From positions 135,441,731-135,505,730 of the forward strand of contig JBAIZL010000006.1 in assembly GCA_036971475.1 (NCBI GenBank): a DNA stretch of 64,000 bases, written 5' to 3'. Of the stretch, positions 1 through 11,750 are shown piece after piece (positions within the stretch are counted from its first letter, which is position 1; every line of letters begins with the position of its first letter). A model generated the notes under the pieces. It made no database searches. It was not told the DNA's origin and was given only the letters and a program-made list of their open reading frames with translations. The DNA comes from Prosapia bicincta (Eukaryota; Arthropoda; Insecta; Hemiptera; Cercopidae). Position numbers and translations under genes: made by a program.

Positions 1-84
1 GTTGCCATTAATAATATAACTGTTTCAATCTTCTCAATGTATGGCAGCTGCGGTAGTATTGCAATAAATAATATATAGATTAGA

Positions 85-412
85 TGAATGGTCAAAAACT
101 ACAGGTTTCAAATTCTCTGTTTCGAAGACCGAGTGTAGCATTTAGTCGTCATAGATAATACTAGGAGCTTGACCTTTATCTTGATGAAATTTGACTTCAA
201 ACCACGATATAATGTTAGATTTTTTGGTCTTTTATTTGACAAGAATCTTTCATGGATCCCACATGTATGTGCTTATAAGATTTGATGCAACAAAACACTG
301 GTTATGTTAAGGGTCATGAGGGAGCAGCAGGAGTAGTATGCTTAGTTTCTGTCATATGTCCATTAGATCCTGCATAGAATATGGTTGTCTAGCCCATTCA
401 TCTTGTCCACCC
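85..412 (+). pseudogene. Non-LTR retrotransposon RT fragment (degenerate)
   Basis: With several frame shifts and stops the + strand reads like the C-terminal end of a LINE reverse transcriptase: a G-F-K-F-S-V-S-K-T block, then F-L-G/V-L-x-F-D-x-x-L-S-W-I-P-H, then L-R-V-M and a Y-G-C-L-A-H-S-S-like block. This order matches the thumb region of Jockey-like reverse transcriptases. It lies in the intron before the first attractin exon seen here and is a dead fragment. Family assignment rests on motif order only. Confidence 0.45.
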
Positions 413-532
413 ATGTTCCTGTTTTAAGTTAAATCCTGTTTTTTGTGATAAGATTTACTTGAAATTAAAATTACTAGATTCCAGACTAAGTGTACTGTTC
501 CTCAATGAAGCCTAAATCTATTTATGTTACAG

Positions 533-682
533 CTTGTGAATGTAATAATCATGGGAGCCTGTGCGATCCGGATACTGGAAAATGCTTCTGTACAACTAAG
601 GGCATAGTTGGAGACCACTGTGAACGGTGTGACACTCAAAATCATTACCATGGCGATCCTGCCAATCATGGTTCTTGTTTTT
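533..682 (+). CDS. Atrn/dsd: Attractin exon: laminin-type EGF-like module
   Basis: Internal exon of an attractin orthologue (Drosophila distracted), a large single-pass membrane glycoprotein with CUB, kelch, PSI and laminin-EGF modules. It encodes C-E-C-N-N-H-G, then T-G-K-C-F-C-T-T-K-G, G-D-H-C-E-R-C and a final G-S-C-F, the cysteine spacing of a laminin-type EGF repeat. The T-G-K-C-F-C-T-T-K-G stretch is typical of attractin rather than of laminins. The acceptor is the AG at 531-532 (phase 1). The donor GTAAGT begins at 683, leaving a one-base overhang (T) that joins AT of the next exon to give Tyr. Upstream exons lie outside the window. Confidence 0.9.
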
Positions 683-743
683 GTAAGTGTATAGAAAACT
701 ACTAATCATATTATATAAATCAAAATAAGAATACAAGTTGTGA

Positions 744-1610
744 TAAAAAAATACGGTGAACAATTTTTTTTTTTTTAAAAAGTAAGAAACTTAATCTTTA
801 ATCTCCTTCAAAGTACTGTCCTGGGCTGGCAATGCACTTACCCCAACGTTGAATACATGATTGGAAACATTTCAGAAGGCTGTTTAGCTGCTCGATCGTG
901 GCCCTCTCAATGTCAGGTATAGCGTCAAAACGCTTTCCCTTAAGCATAGTTTTAATTTTTGGGAAGAGCCAGAAGTCGCATTGTGTTAAATGGGGAGAGT
1001 ATGGTGGGATGTAGACAGACAGGAACAGTTTTTTTGGCCAAAAACTCGTGAATGAGAAGTAAGGTGACACTGGGTATTGTCGTGATGAAGAAGAAAGCCA
1101 TTTGCCCATTTTTCTGGTCTCTTTCTCACCGTATAAGATGTTAAGATCTTCCAATAGCTCGTGAATAGTCATTCGCCTGTTGTTTCTACTTTTTCCCCAT
1201 TGTCGTCAGCTTTTGAGGTTAATGGACATCCCGAACGGTGCTCGTCTTCAAACCAACTTATTTCTGCTTTTCTATTGGTCATACCATTTGTACACAGTCT
1301 TCAGAGTTACCACATTATCGGCATATACAGATTCTGACATTTTGTAAACTTCTTTCGAATTTTTTTGCAACTTAAAACAAAATTTAATGGTAATGCGTTG
1401 TTTGAAATCCATGATACACAACAGACACGATAAACACAACCTCACTCTAGTGGCTCTAGCAGTCGACTGACAAGCTCCAGCATGTTGAAACTTATCGCTG
1501 CCTGTCTCAACAGATCACACTACTAGGCAAATTACATCAAATATGCAGCTGCCTCTATATTATGTATTTATGCAGTTGGGACTATAAAAATTCATTCACC
1601 GTATTTTTTG
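744..1610 (-). mobile_element. Internally deleted mariner element
   Basis: About 865 bp bounded by inverted ends built on AAAAAATACGGTGAA (left about 745-760, right complement about 1595-1609), with a TA at 744-745. The minus strand begins near 1411 with a mariner N-terminal helix-turn-helix (K-F-C-F-K-L, then a T-L-K-T-V-Y-K-W-Y stretch). It ends at 798 with the mariner C-terminus (P-P-Y-S-P-H-L-T-Q-C-D-F-W-L-F-P, W-G-K-C-I, G-Q-Y-F-E-G-D). The central catalytic part is missing and stops interrupt the frame, so this is a non-autonomous deletion derivative. A relative lies at 4453-5150. Confidence 0.8.
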
Positions 1611-4140
1611 ATCACACTTCATATATTTTAATAATTACAATTCACTTTTATTATTTGATTGATTACATTTTATTTTATTAAATTCCACTATCCAAACCAT
1701 TACAATCTGTTACACATATAAGTTAATCCTCAATTTCTTATCTGATTTTCAGGTAAGTGACTGTTTCAGTAGGACCATACAATTACCTTGTTTCCATTGA
1801 CCAGGGAATCAATCACATCCTTTTGTTATTCCTACTTTATTCTATAAATTCTTTTTACATGGAATGCAATGAATAAACTTAAATTGAAGTGCATAACTTA
1901 CCTCACCTTTTAACACTTACCATAAGTCCAATTAAAATGATTTCACAAAGGATTATTGTTCATGTAAAAGTAAGTTACAAATAAATGATTATTTATTTAT
2001 TACTGATTATTATATTTATTTAAGTCAATTATATTTATTATTAAAATTTTTAAAGTGTAAAGATCTATAATTTAAAAAAAATATCTTTACTGTTTATATT
2101 CTATTATTTTAAAAATGTAGTACATAAAACATATACAACAGAGGTTTGAATTTAACGCTTTTTAGACCATGAGTAGATATATTGGCTCTCTGAATACCAA
2201 GTTAGAAAGACCATGGACCGATATATCAGCTTGGAATTTCAAACCCTTGTAGTTTTCTTAAAACTTAACAGATTGTGTTACTATTACTACCCTAAGAAAG
2301 CTTATTTCAAGGAGAACAAAATGCTTCTTCTTTCACACATATATGGCGATGAACAAGGACAATATTTAGACGACTGCAAGCATCCTAACGGCAGTTTGCG
2401 CTCGTTTATGTTTTTGTTGTTCAAGTCGTCTCTTCTGCCATGTATTACGGTGATTACATGCACATTTTCTTTATGAATTTTGTAATTATTGACTATAAAA
2501 ATATCTTTTCATGTATGTAGTATTTTTTCTCCCAAATTCTAATTTGTTTTCCAAATTTGTTTTTCAATTCGAGTTATTTTTCCGGGTACTAGAAAACGAT
2601 CACAGACTGTATGCATACAATGTATTAAGGCACTTCATGGGCAAAGGATCACAAAATATACTTCTTGAATTTTTTAGTCCATTACGTTTGGTGAATCTTA
2701 TTAATCACTTGAACAATAGTTTTTTACTATCCGAACTTTGAAATATACTTGTTGGAATTTCATTTTAAATATATTATATGATATGAAATAATATTGTTAG
2801 ATAGGTATACTGTAATTAGGGTTTCAGTGTAGGAATTGGACAATGTACGCATAGCGAAATTCAGACTCATAATAATGACAGTGGATTTATACTAAAATTT
2901 AAAAACATAAGGTTTTCATAAGTGCAGAAAGTTCAAATTCTCAACATACATAAAACCTCTTAGAGATGATTGTGTGCAAGTTTCAAGGTGAAAGGATTAT
3001 TTTAAAAGATTTTATATACTTAGAAACCTGGAAAATCAAAACAACTGATGATAGTAAAAGTAGGAAACATTGACCCTGTGCATGGAAATTTGGGAACATG
3101 AATGATTTATAACATAAATATTTATTAACCTAGGTAATTGTGGAACAAATAACACCAAAAACCAGTTCCCTATTTGTATTTATTTAGAATTTACAACATT
3201 TAAAGAAGTACTGGAAAACCGGGAAAATAGCATGGTAATTCTCGTTAGCAATTTGAGAAAAAATGATTGTCTTAAAAAGGCTAAAGAGCTATGCGAAGTA
3301 CCAAAAATATTTTTTTCTGTAACTTAAAAGGTTAACTGTATTTGTATATGATTTATTACCAAATTAACCTTTAGTAACAAATAGAAGAGCATTAAAAAAG
3401 TGAATTTTAGTGCATTTTATGGTTTTTAAACTTGATTCACTGTAGTGTGTCTACAACTGAGTAATGTCTCACTATCCATTATAATTCTAATAATTTTTTT
3501 GTTATTCACTGTTGGGAAATGCATGGAACATTTCAGTGCACTCAATGCAAAATTTTGGGCACACAGAACTTGTAAAAAATATCAGAATGGGTGCTAATGT
3601 CAAAATCACTTTTTATCTTTGATTCTATTTCCAATATTTGACATTATTATACAGTGATAATAAAAAATACAAAAGTAATGTATACAAAACTATAATTCAT
3701 TGAACAACACTGAATCACTAAAAATATTTTGTAAATGTTTTAAAAATGTATAATAAAAGGAATAATTATTTACAAATGTTTGAAATTACTTTATAACTCA
3801 CTCTATAGTATAGTTTATCAAAATTGATAACTACAAGATAATGACAGAGCTAAAAGCACAACCAGAGAAATTTGGAAGCCAAAAAGTATGCTAGGTGTAG
3901 ATGGCCTTAGCTATGCAAAAAAATTTTTTTTAAGATCAATCTAATTTTAAGACGCAATATTTACCATAACATGGCTCAAAGTTCATAAGTTGGTAAACAA
4001 ATAATTAGCCACTAAGCCAGCAGAAGTTTTTATAAAAATAATAATTACAACATAATGACACAGCTAGGACCAACCTAGTCTATTTTGAGATCAGTCTAAT
4101 TTGCAAATTATTGTATTCTAGATTGTAATTTTGTAACAGG
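1611..4140. other. Intron sequence, nothing recognised
   Basis: AT-rich intronic DNA between the first two attractin exons. Open frames at 2213-2476 and 2511-2741 show no family motif. Blocks near 3780-4060 and 4300-4440 resemble each other (phrases such as 'taatgacacagctag' and 'cataagttggtaaac' recur), suggesting old dispersed repeats. Confidence 0.5.
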
Positions 4141-4188
4141 ACCCTCTGATGATGATGATGACATGGTTATCAAAATGTACATAAGGGT
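4141..4188 (+). ncRNA. Hammerhead-like motif (family alpha, solo copy)
   Basis: Reads ACCCU (stem I), then a canonical CUGAUGA core, a degenerate stem II, AAAA in place of GAAA, the 8-nt palindrome AUGUACAU (stem III), A as the NUH base (triplet AUA), then AGGGU, which pairs five of five with ACCCU. The layout matches the copies at 7978-8020 and 7878-7920. Position 12 (G to A) and the weak stem II suggest it is inactive. Only one arm is present; no palindrome is seen. Confidence 0.5.
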
Positions 4189-4452
4189 TTAATCTTAGGC
4201 AACTTGTATTATTAGTTTTGACTATTTTTGTGGTATTGGGGCTTTACCAATATTTTTATTGTAAATATTTTGCCACTGCCACAATATTTATTGTGACTTA
4301 TAGTTCATACGTTGGTAAACAAATATACTTCAGTTAAACACTAAGTCAGAAATGTTTATAAAAATAATAATTACAAGATGGTGACACAGCTAGGAACACA
4401 ACCAAGGAAAAAAATTGATAGTCTAAAAGTGGGACTAGGTGTACCACTCTAA

Positions 4453-5150
4453 TAAAAAAATATGGTGAATAATTTTGTATTTAAAAAAGTAATAAACTTA
4501 CATCGAATTCAATTTAATCTCCTTCAAAGTACTGTCCTTGGTTGGCAATGCACTTATCCCAATGTTGAATCCATGACCGGAATCATTTCTGGAAGGCTTC
4601 TTTCAAAAGGGCGTTTAGCTGTTCGGTCGTTGCCTTATCAATGTCAGGAATCGTGTCAAAACATTTTCCTTTAAGCACAGATTCAATTTTTGGGAAGAGC
4701 CAGAAGTTGCATGGTGCCTAATCGTTAAGTATGGCGGATGTGAACAGACAGGAACACTTTTTTGACCAAAAACTAGCGAATTAGATACGAGGTGTGACAC
4801 AATGCATTGTCATTATGAAGAAGATAGCCATTTGCCCATTTTTCTGGTCTTTTTCTTCGTATGTCGTTTCGCAAACGTTGCAGTACGCCCTTATAAAATT
4901 CAGAATTCACAGTTGTCCGCCTTGGAACGAACTCTGATCGCACTATCGAAAAAACAATGAGCATGACCTTGATGTTCGATTTTGACAGACGTTCCTTTTA
5001 AGGGCGAGGAGATACACTTTTTTCGATTGTGGGAACTCTGTATTTTGGTCTCAGGGTCATATCCATAGACCCAACTTTCATCTCCAGTTAAAATTTGGCT
5101 ATGAAGTCCGGATCTGCTTGAAGTCGATCCTTCAACTCTATTACTATTAT
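4453..5150 (-). pseudogene. Truncated mariner transposase relic
   Basis: Same mariner family as 744-1610: the end motif is AAAAAATATGGTGAATAAT and the terminal coding region is very similar. The minus strand also keeps the central block missing from the other copy: T-G-D-E-S-W-V-Y-G-Y-D-P-E-T-K (first catalytic Asp region of mariners), then H-N-D-N-A-L-C-H-T-S (second Asp region; the usual R/A has changed). Frameshifts separate the blocks at 5100, 4960 and 4800. The 5' end of the element is lost near 5150. Dead copy. Confidence 0.75.
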
Positions 5151-5514
5151 TGATTCTTAATAGTATCCATTCAAACATGTATATCCTACAGATTTGGTTT
5201 GCTTTAAAAATACCAATTTTAATACATATCAATTGCTGATCTGGCTATTTATTAATATGATATTTAACAATAATAATATTTAATGTTTTCTATGTTTACC
5301 AAAACAGTTTCAAATTAGTAACGTCTATAAATAATATTTTATGAAATTCATAAACATTTTTTCAAATTATTGTCAGTGTCTTATGTCTGATTTTAGTTTT
5401 TTCTTATCTGAAGATCATGATTTTATAAATTATTTCCCATCGAAATCATTCTTGATTTATTTATAACAATATTATAATGTTATAAAAGTGCTATTTTTAT
5501 AAAAACTGCAGTAT

Positions 5515-6120
5515 TTAACCTTTTGCGCTCCGGCGACAAGAATGCTCGTTTGGTATGGTACTCAGAATTCAGGTATGAACCGGCTTAAGTGTTTGCCGCA
5601 TCTACTCCCGAGACTTTCAACATGTCTGTACTACCACTCCAGTGGCTTTTAACACATTTATTTTATCAGTTACCCTGACATTTATATAGACTTTAAACAA
5701 AAAATATTTTGCAATTATACAATCCCTTTTATTAGTAAAATAAACGATAAGTTATTTGTTGAATGTTTACATTAAAACAAATCACAAAATTAATTAAAAA
5801 TTGAATGTTTTTTATTAAAAAAAAAACTGTTGGGTGTGAAAATTCATAAAACATTTCCGAGAATAAATAATAAATAAAAGAGGGATTTTAAAAAAAACTT
5901 CAACATTACTGAGGTTTAAAAAAATAGAACTAAACAATTAAATAATATATTCAGCAAACAGGCACTTGAAACACAGTATTTGTGAATAAAAACAAGACTC
6001 CTCAGGACGTTTTATTTCTACGTTTGTTGGATTTCACCAAAGGTGTTGCTCTGATGGTCGGAGTTGAGAGGCATATTGTCATTGCCGATTTATATCTGGC
6101 AGTGGAGTGCAAAGGTTTAA
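5515..6120. mobile_element. TTAA-flanked MITE (piggyBac type)
   Basis: A 606-bp segment bounded by TTAA at 5515-5518 and 6117-6120. The ends are inverted: left TTAACCTTTTGCGCTCC, right complement TTAAACCTTTGCACTCC. Just inside, 'ccactccagtggc' on the left and 'ggcagtggagtgc' on the right are also related. No coding capacity. The TTAA duplication and C-rich ends point to piggyBac mobilisation. Confidence 0.65.
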
Positions 6121-6469
6121 ATATTTTTTTATAATAGATCTGACAACAAATAATTGAACTATCTTAGTATTACTGTATATTTTAACAACAAAGTTCCATA
6201 TTAATGTTGTTACTGAATTTCTCTTAGAATTATTATTAATTTGTATCAAGTTACAGGATTCGATTAACAGACCTATCTAAATGATATGTTTACTACTTTG
6301 GAAAACAATCTTAAAAATTATTATTGCATTGAAATTTTGTACATTTTTTTCTAAAATTTAGTACCACAAACTGTTTAATAGGTTTCTAACTATTAATTGA
6401 AGGAGAAATAATCAAAATTTATTTCTCCTATAGTTATATTACTTGATTGTGTATACCATCTTTACTATA

Positions 6470-7531
6470 TTAACCCTTAGCACTCGACTGTCGGGGGAGC
6501 CCCGCCAAGCATATATTGCAGTTTAGTCGTATGTCGGGGGTCAACCGACACGATTTTCAAATGCCTATAAGTCGTCTGCGGCGAAGCCCACGACATTCAA
6601 TCTTTTACCGTTTGGTGCTACACTCTATTGACAATAATGTGAACCAAGTTGAAAATGTCTAGGAATATGTGAGTCATCACAAAATCTAGTTTGCCACTAC
6701 GTTGTAAGCTGCAAGTAGGTTACAGTTTTGCAGGTTATTTGTTTACTCGTAGTTTGCCGTGGCTTCACGTGCAATTAGTGATTCTGAAATTCCTGATCTT
6801 TTACTTGATCCTGATTTATTAGAATGTATTTCAGTTTCATAAACAAAATAATTAAACCAACAGGTATTTGTAAATATAACCAGTTTATGGGTGGTGTAGA
6901 TTTAGCTGTTCAATATAATGAACCGTGCAGTTTTACTAGACAAACAAATAAATGGTGGAAAAATGTTTTTCTGGCTATTAGATGTAGCTGTAGTAAACAG
7001 TTTTATTATCTATAATAACAAAAAGAAGGAAATGACAGAAAATCCTGCTAAACAAAAATAGTTTCGCCATAACTTGGTGAGGGAACACATTGGTGATATC
7101 AGGAATAACCCGTATAGTAAGAGGTGTCGGCCATCAACTACTGACAAAGAAGAAAGACTGAATGGGAATTTACATATAATCTTTTCCAATGATAAAAGTA
7201 GTTCTAAGGATTGTGTAGTTTGCAGTAACAGGAAGATAAAAGGAGGTAGAAGGGAAACAGTTTTTCACTACAAAACATGCAGCAGAAAACCAGGACTTGA
7301 TCCGGAAGACTGTTTTCAAAGATATCATACTCTGCAAAACTACAAATAAGATAATAAAATCATGTACATACAGTATTAGTGAATAAATATAGCTTAGTTG
7401 ACTAAAACCATGTAAGAGAAAACAACGTTTTCCATAAACAATAATTCAACTTGCAGGTTAGGAATTTGTCTCAATTTAATTACAAGTGGGGAAGCAAAGC
7501 ATGTTAAAAAAATCTGAGCGCTAAGGGTTAA
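6470..7531 (+). mobile_element. piggyBac-like element, internally deleted
   Basis: TTAA at 6470-6473 and 7528-7531 flank ends TTAACCCTTAGCACTC (left) and TTAACCCTTAGCGCTC (right, complemented). Inside are pieces of a piggyBac transposase in order. An acidic N-terminus near 6758-6830 reads D-S-E-I-P-D-L-L-L-D-P-D. The conserved Y-N-Q-F-M-G-G-V-D-L-A block with K-W-W-K-N-V-F lies at 6824-7015. The C-terminal Cys/His domain lies at 7074-7349 (C-V-V-C, then H-Y-K-T-C, P-G-L-D-P-E-D-C-F, Y-H-T). The catalytic core before the G-G-V-D block is deleted, so it is non-autonomous. Confidence 0.85.
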
Positions 7532-7877
7532 AAAAATGTTATTTATCAGAATGTAATTAGTTATAAATTATTTTCAATATCCCTCTAAAAAGTCTAACCA
7601 TTTAAAACCATGTACAAGTATATGCATAAAACAAAAAGTATTTGAAAAAATTAATCTTATTCTAACTTCAAATTCAATTCACCACCCCACCGTTTTGGTG
7701 ACATGTTATGCAGCTGTTTACAAATCTACAATTCACAACTAAAAGTAAAAACTGACAGTTGGAGTCTTCATATTCATTTATAAACCCATGAGTGTAGACT
7801 ATCAAGCATTCATTGTAAACAGGTTAGATCATATTAAATACACAAAAACCTCCTAACCAAAAGCTTTCTTTATTTTA

Positions 7878-7920
7878 CCCTTATCTACATTTCAGTTACC
7901 AAGTAGCCATCCTCAGAGGG
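7878..7920 (-). ncRNA. Hammerhead-like motif (alpha, left arm)
   Basis: Minus strand: CCCU, CUGAGGA core, an unpaired U, stem II GGCUAC/GUAACU, GAAA, imperfect stem III AUGUAGAU, A, AGGG pairing with CCCU. Stem III carries one change from the perfect AUGUACAU of the right arm. Confidence 0.5.
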
Positions 7921-7977
7921 ATAACATATAAAGACTGTTGCCTTTGTACATAACATACAAGAGTCTTTGTATGTTAT

Positions 7978-8020
7978 CCCTCTGAGGATGGTTACTTGGT
8001 GACTGAAATGTACATAAGGG
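7978..8020 (+). ncRNA. Hammerhead-like motif (alpha, right arm)
   Basis: CCCU (7978-7981), core CUGAGGA (7982-7988), unpaired U, stem II of six pairs including G-U (7990-8004), GAAA (8005-8008), palindromic stem III AUGUACAU (8008-8015), cleavable-type triplet AUA ending at 8016, then AGGG (8017-8020) pairing with CCCU. All hammerhead core positions 3-9 and 12-14 match consensus. The extra base between A9 and stem II is atypical. Stem III has no loop, so folding would need a dimer. Confidence 0.6.
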
Positions 8021-8288
8021 TAAAATATAGAAAGTTTGTGGTTGAGAGATTTTTGTGTATTTATTATTAAATTCAACCACAGTATATTCCTAATAAATAG
8101 GTTAGATCATTTTACAAAAGGTCTCATTTGTAACCTTTGTGATTACCTGTCTTGAGAAGGGCTGATTCTCACTTTCCTGAGGGATAGAAACATCTCACAA
8201 TTGTTTCAGATCTTTACAATAATTTATAATCACAATTTTTGGATCCATAGCAAAAACTTAATTTCACGTGCGTTGTATATGATTACAG

Positions 8289-8453
8289 ATGATTTAACCA
8301 TAGACTATCAGTTTACATTTAATCTGTCCAAGAAAGATGATCGCCATTATACACAGATCAACTTCAAGAACAGTCCACCAAAGCCTGATGTAGATGCAGA
8401 CTTTAGCATTACTTGTTCGGTGATGGCTAAGATGAATATTACACTAAAAACAC
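8289..8453 (+). CDS. Atrn/dsd: Attractin exon: membrane-proximal ectodomain
   Basis: The acceptor AG lies at 8287-8288 after a short T/A tract; the donor GTAAGT starts at 8454. The exon adds Y-D-D-L-T-I-D-Y-Q-F-T-F-N-L-S-K, then D-D-R-H-Y-T-Q-I-N-F and N-I-T-L, matching the attractin region after the last laminin-EGF module (Y-Q-F-T-F-x-L-S, D-R-Y-Y-T-x-I-N-F). It enters with two bases of a split codon and leaves with one base (C), so it joins in frame to exon 36726. The following intron is 28,272 bp. Confidence 0.92.
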
Positions 8454-9086
8454 GTAAGTAACAGAGAAAATTAGAAAATTTCCTCAACAGGTCATTTTAA
8501 TGTTTAAAAATTAATAAACATATTCTTCAACATATGTTTATTACGAGAAATTTACCTTTCATTTCAATTTAAACAATTAAGATATAATTTGGCATTTTAC
8601 ATGTAAATATTAAAACCGTCTGTACATCAAAACATTTATATTATCACAAGCATTTCCATGTGCTGTCATTTGAATGTTAACTATGCATATTACATGATTT
8701 GAGATACTTGTGTAAAGTATGTACAATAACACAAAGTTGGAATTAGTACATATGGTTAAGGAATATAGGGAGGATATTAGTTGGATGGCAACCAATGCTT
8801 TTCCAAAATTTGAACTTCAAACAAAAACTGAACTCAGTTAAAGCAGTTCAGGATATGGGGGATATAGTCTACATCATTTAATACTTCAAACACTTCTGTA
8901 TCAAGTTAATTTCATTCTTAAAGCAAAATTTATTAATATTATTTACTTCATTAAAAGCAGGTCAAAACCAATACACCTCAAAGTGATATAACTATTAGTG
9001 TACAGAACTTTAGACACAAGTGTGATCGTAATCACAACAAAAAAAATCCTGTTTTTTAATACACTTCATATTTAGGTCAATTTATT
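8454..9086. other. Intron sequence, nothing recognised
   Basis: AT-rich start of the 28.3-kb attractin intron. The small minus frame at 8610-8795 has no recognisable motif. Confidence 0.5.
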
Positions 9087-9721
9087 TTAACCTATTGCTG
9101 ATCTAGTTACGTGTGCGCTGTTGACACTAGTTGGTATGAAATAATTCCTCGCGTCAATTGAGTTGTATTTCGCTACAAAAATATTGCTACCTATAAAATA
9201 CTAAACATTATATTTTTATATGGATGACATTTTTTTTATTTGTTATTTTGTACCTTAGTTAATTTAATTTGTTAATTATTATGTGAAAATTAATTAATTA
9301 ATAACATAATAAAACCAAATTGAAAATTACTTACGGTTTGAAGTTTGCTTTATATTCTAGGCTCCCATTATTCTTGTCCATTACATATATTTTTACACTA
9401 TCAGCTACTGATCGTTACCGAGTAAAAGCTATACTGAGTTTCTCACTTTAGTTGACGTAAATACTGCTGAAGTGTTTTATTATGGTAAGATGTCTGACAG
9501 AAGGTGAATGGACCACAAATATTTTTCTTTATTTATACTGTAATTTTGTTAAAGCCGCTAAATATTCTTTAGAAAGTACATATGTCTTCAGAAATTAAAC
9601 TAAATGCAAACAAATCAATCAAACAATGACGACATTCATGACTACCTCGGATAGTCTTTATACCCGGTACTAATGAAATGTTGTGACTATCTGACCGAGT
9701 TCGTAAACCGTGGTGGGTTAA
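9087..9721 (+). mobile_element. TTAA MITE family 2, copy 1
   Basis: A 635-bp element with TTAA at 9087-9090 and 9718-9721. Its left end (TTAACC..GATCTAGTTACG) and interior phrases 'attgagttgtatttc' and 'acaaaaatatt' recur inverted in the copy at 27831-28459. The right end complement begins TTAACCCACCACGG. No coding potential. The TTAA duplications imply piggyBac mobilisation. Confidence 0.7.
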
Positions 9722-10956
9722 TATAAAAGGACAACAGGATGTCCAATTCTGGTGGACCCATAATTATCCAAGATAATTTGACATGATATGAAAAAACTGA
9801 AATAATACAGAGGTTATGTTGTATAGGTTAGATAATTTTAAAAAACTAGTTTAAAATATATAAAACATTTTATCAAGAAAAAAAATTAAATATTGTTAAA
9901 TACATTTAACGTGTTTGCTGCATTAGAGACTTGTGGTGGGACTTTTTCAATACTGAAATATATAAATATTTTTTTTCTAGTGAAGTTTTTTATCAATATA
10001 AACATCCAAGAAGATGTTTGATGTTGATATAAGCATGATAAAATGATGTATCACAGCTGCTACAGCAGCTCCCCGCTCCCAAAAAGTTATAATTCCAAGA
10101 CACGTAACATCACTGTATATGCTCTAAACCAGCGTTTTTTAGTATTATTGCCTTGTTTTAATTTTATTAACACATTCAGGCCTACACCCAAATACAGAAC
10201 GGGCCATTCAGGTAACGCTCGCCACCAACGCTCATGTATAACTCAGAATCCCATATTTATTTCCATAGCAAAGTAATTCCTATGTATTCTCTGGTTTCAT
10301 CGAAATTGTTCTTTATCTCCGTTATTCTACTTAACATCTCTTAAACTTTGGACTAATCAGAGTTGCTTTTACGAACAAAAACTTCATTTTTCGCTAGTAG
10401 ATATTTGTTTGACAGATGTTTGTTCATGGTCAGATAGTCCGTGTTTCGTTAGTGCGAGTTGTTTATGTTTTTTGCATTAAATTTTATCTTCTAGTTTTTA
10501 GTTTATTTAATTTTTATTTTAAGTGATATTGTGATATAGATATATAGCTAAAGATACTTTAGGAAGTGACTCAATACGATATATGTTGTTTTTTGCTAAA
10601 TTTCATCTTTCTGTCATTAAGTTTTTATTTTGAGTGATATTGTGATATAGATATATAGCTAAAGATACTATAGGAAGTGACTCAATACGATATATGTTGT
10701 TTTTAGACAGTGACAGTGAAACCTATCTAGGCTGAGCCTTAGTCGAGTGAATTAAAGCGTAAATGTCCCGATATTAAATTCGGATTCAGGAGTGTATTTT
10801 CTTTTAGCTTTAAAATGATATTCTACATGTAATATTTATTTTCATTCAAATGTAAAATATATGTAGTGAAGTTCAGTGATGTACAGTGTTGCCATTTTAT
10901 TTGTTTGACATTTTCATATATTTTTCAAAGGACCACAATCTCATCTAAGTTATCAA

Positions 10957-11124
<168 letters not shown>

Positions 11125-11183
11125 GTTAATATATTACTAAGTAAGTAATTTAATCCACCATTAAGTGCAATAATTTTACCTTG

Positions 11184-11227
11184 AGTGATGAGGCACCTTT
11201 CGGTCAATTGACCATTGTCGAATCACT
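11184..11227 (-). ncRNA. Hammerhead-like motif (beta, left arm)
   Basis: Minus strand: AGUGAU, core UCGACAA, U, stem II GGUC/GACC with AAUU loop, GAAA, near-palindromic stem III AGGUGCCU, triplet CUC, then AUCACU pairing six of six with AGUGAU. Positions 3 and 8 are U and A instead of C and G, a compensated change; U4 to C is not compensated. Confidence 0.5.
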
Positions 11228-11286
11228 GATGTTTTTCTGTTGTAGATGTTCGGTCTGTGAAGTGACATCTACAACAGAAAAACATC

Positions 11287-11330
11287 AGTGATTCGACAAT
11301 GGTCAATTGACCAAAAGGTGCCTCATCACT
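11287..11330 (+). ncRNA. Hammerhead-like motif (beta, right arm)
   Basis: Same plan as the left arm, with six-pair stem I (AGUGAU with AUCACU), but GAAA has become AAAA, which should disable it. Confidence 0.45.
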
Positions 11331-11395
11331 CAAGGTAAAATTATTGCACTTAATGGTGGATTAAATTACTTACTTAGTAATATATTAACTTCATA

Positions 11396-11438
11396 AAGTC
11401 AGTGCAACGGAAAAACAATGGATAACGTTAAATATCAA

Positions 11439-11476
<38 letters not shown>

Positions 11477-11520
11477 TTGATATTTTAAGTTATCCATTGT
11501 TTTTCCGTTTGCTCTGACTT
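11396..11520. repeat. Palindrome theta-1 with (TA)n centre
   Basis: Arms of about 46 bp containing GTCAGTGCAACGGAAAAACA and its inverse, separated by about 30 bp of TA repeat. No hammerhead motif. A second copy, in the same position relative to beta palindromes, is at 12249-12360. Confidence 0.8.
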
Positions 11521-11694
11521 TATGAAGTTATTATATTACTATTGTAAGTAATTTTATCCACCATTAAGTGCAATGATTTTACCTTGTGTGATGAGGCACG
11601 TTTCGGTCACTTGACCATTGTCGAATCACTGATATTTTTCTGTGGATACTCACTTAATGGTGGATAAAATTACTTACAATAGTAATATATTACC

Positions 11695-11698
<4 letters not shown>
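11521..11698. repeat. Palindrome beta-2 (asymmetric)
   Basis: Outer arms as in beta-1. Only the left arm keeps the hammerhead-like segment; the right arm has lost it and joins the outer arm directly. Confidence 0.8.
11588..11629 (-). ncRNA. Hammerhead-like motif (beta-2)
   Basis: Minus strand: GUGAU, UCGACAA, U, GGUC/GACC stem II, GAAA, stem III segment ACGUGCCU, triplet CUC, AUCAC pairing five of five with GUGAU. GAAA is intact, so it is better preserved than the right arm of beta-1. Confidence 0.45.

Positions 11699-11750
<52 letters not shown>

Larger units (their letters stand above)
7821..8110. repeat. Palindromic element with two hammerhead-like arms and 12-bp TSD
   Basis: Imperfect palindrome (left arm about 7833-7945, right arm about 7965-8098) flanked by an exact 12-bp direct repeat AGGTTAGATCAT at 7821-7832 and 8099-8110, as expected of a target-site duplication. 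The arms contain hammerhead-like motifs on opposite strands (7878-7920 minus, 7978-8020 plus), 5' ends toward the centre. It lies 180 bp upstream of the attractin exon at 8289. Confidence 0.75.
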
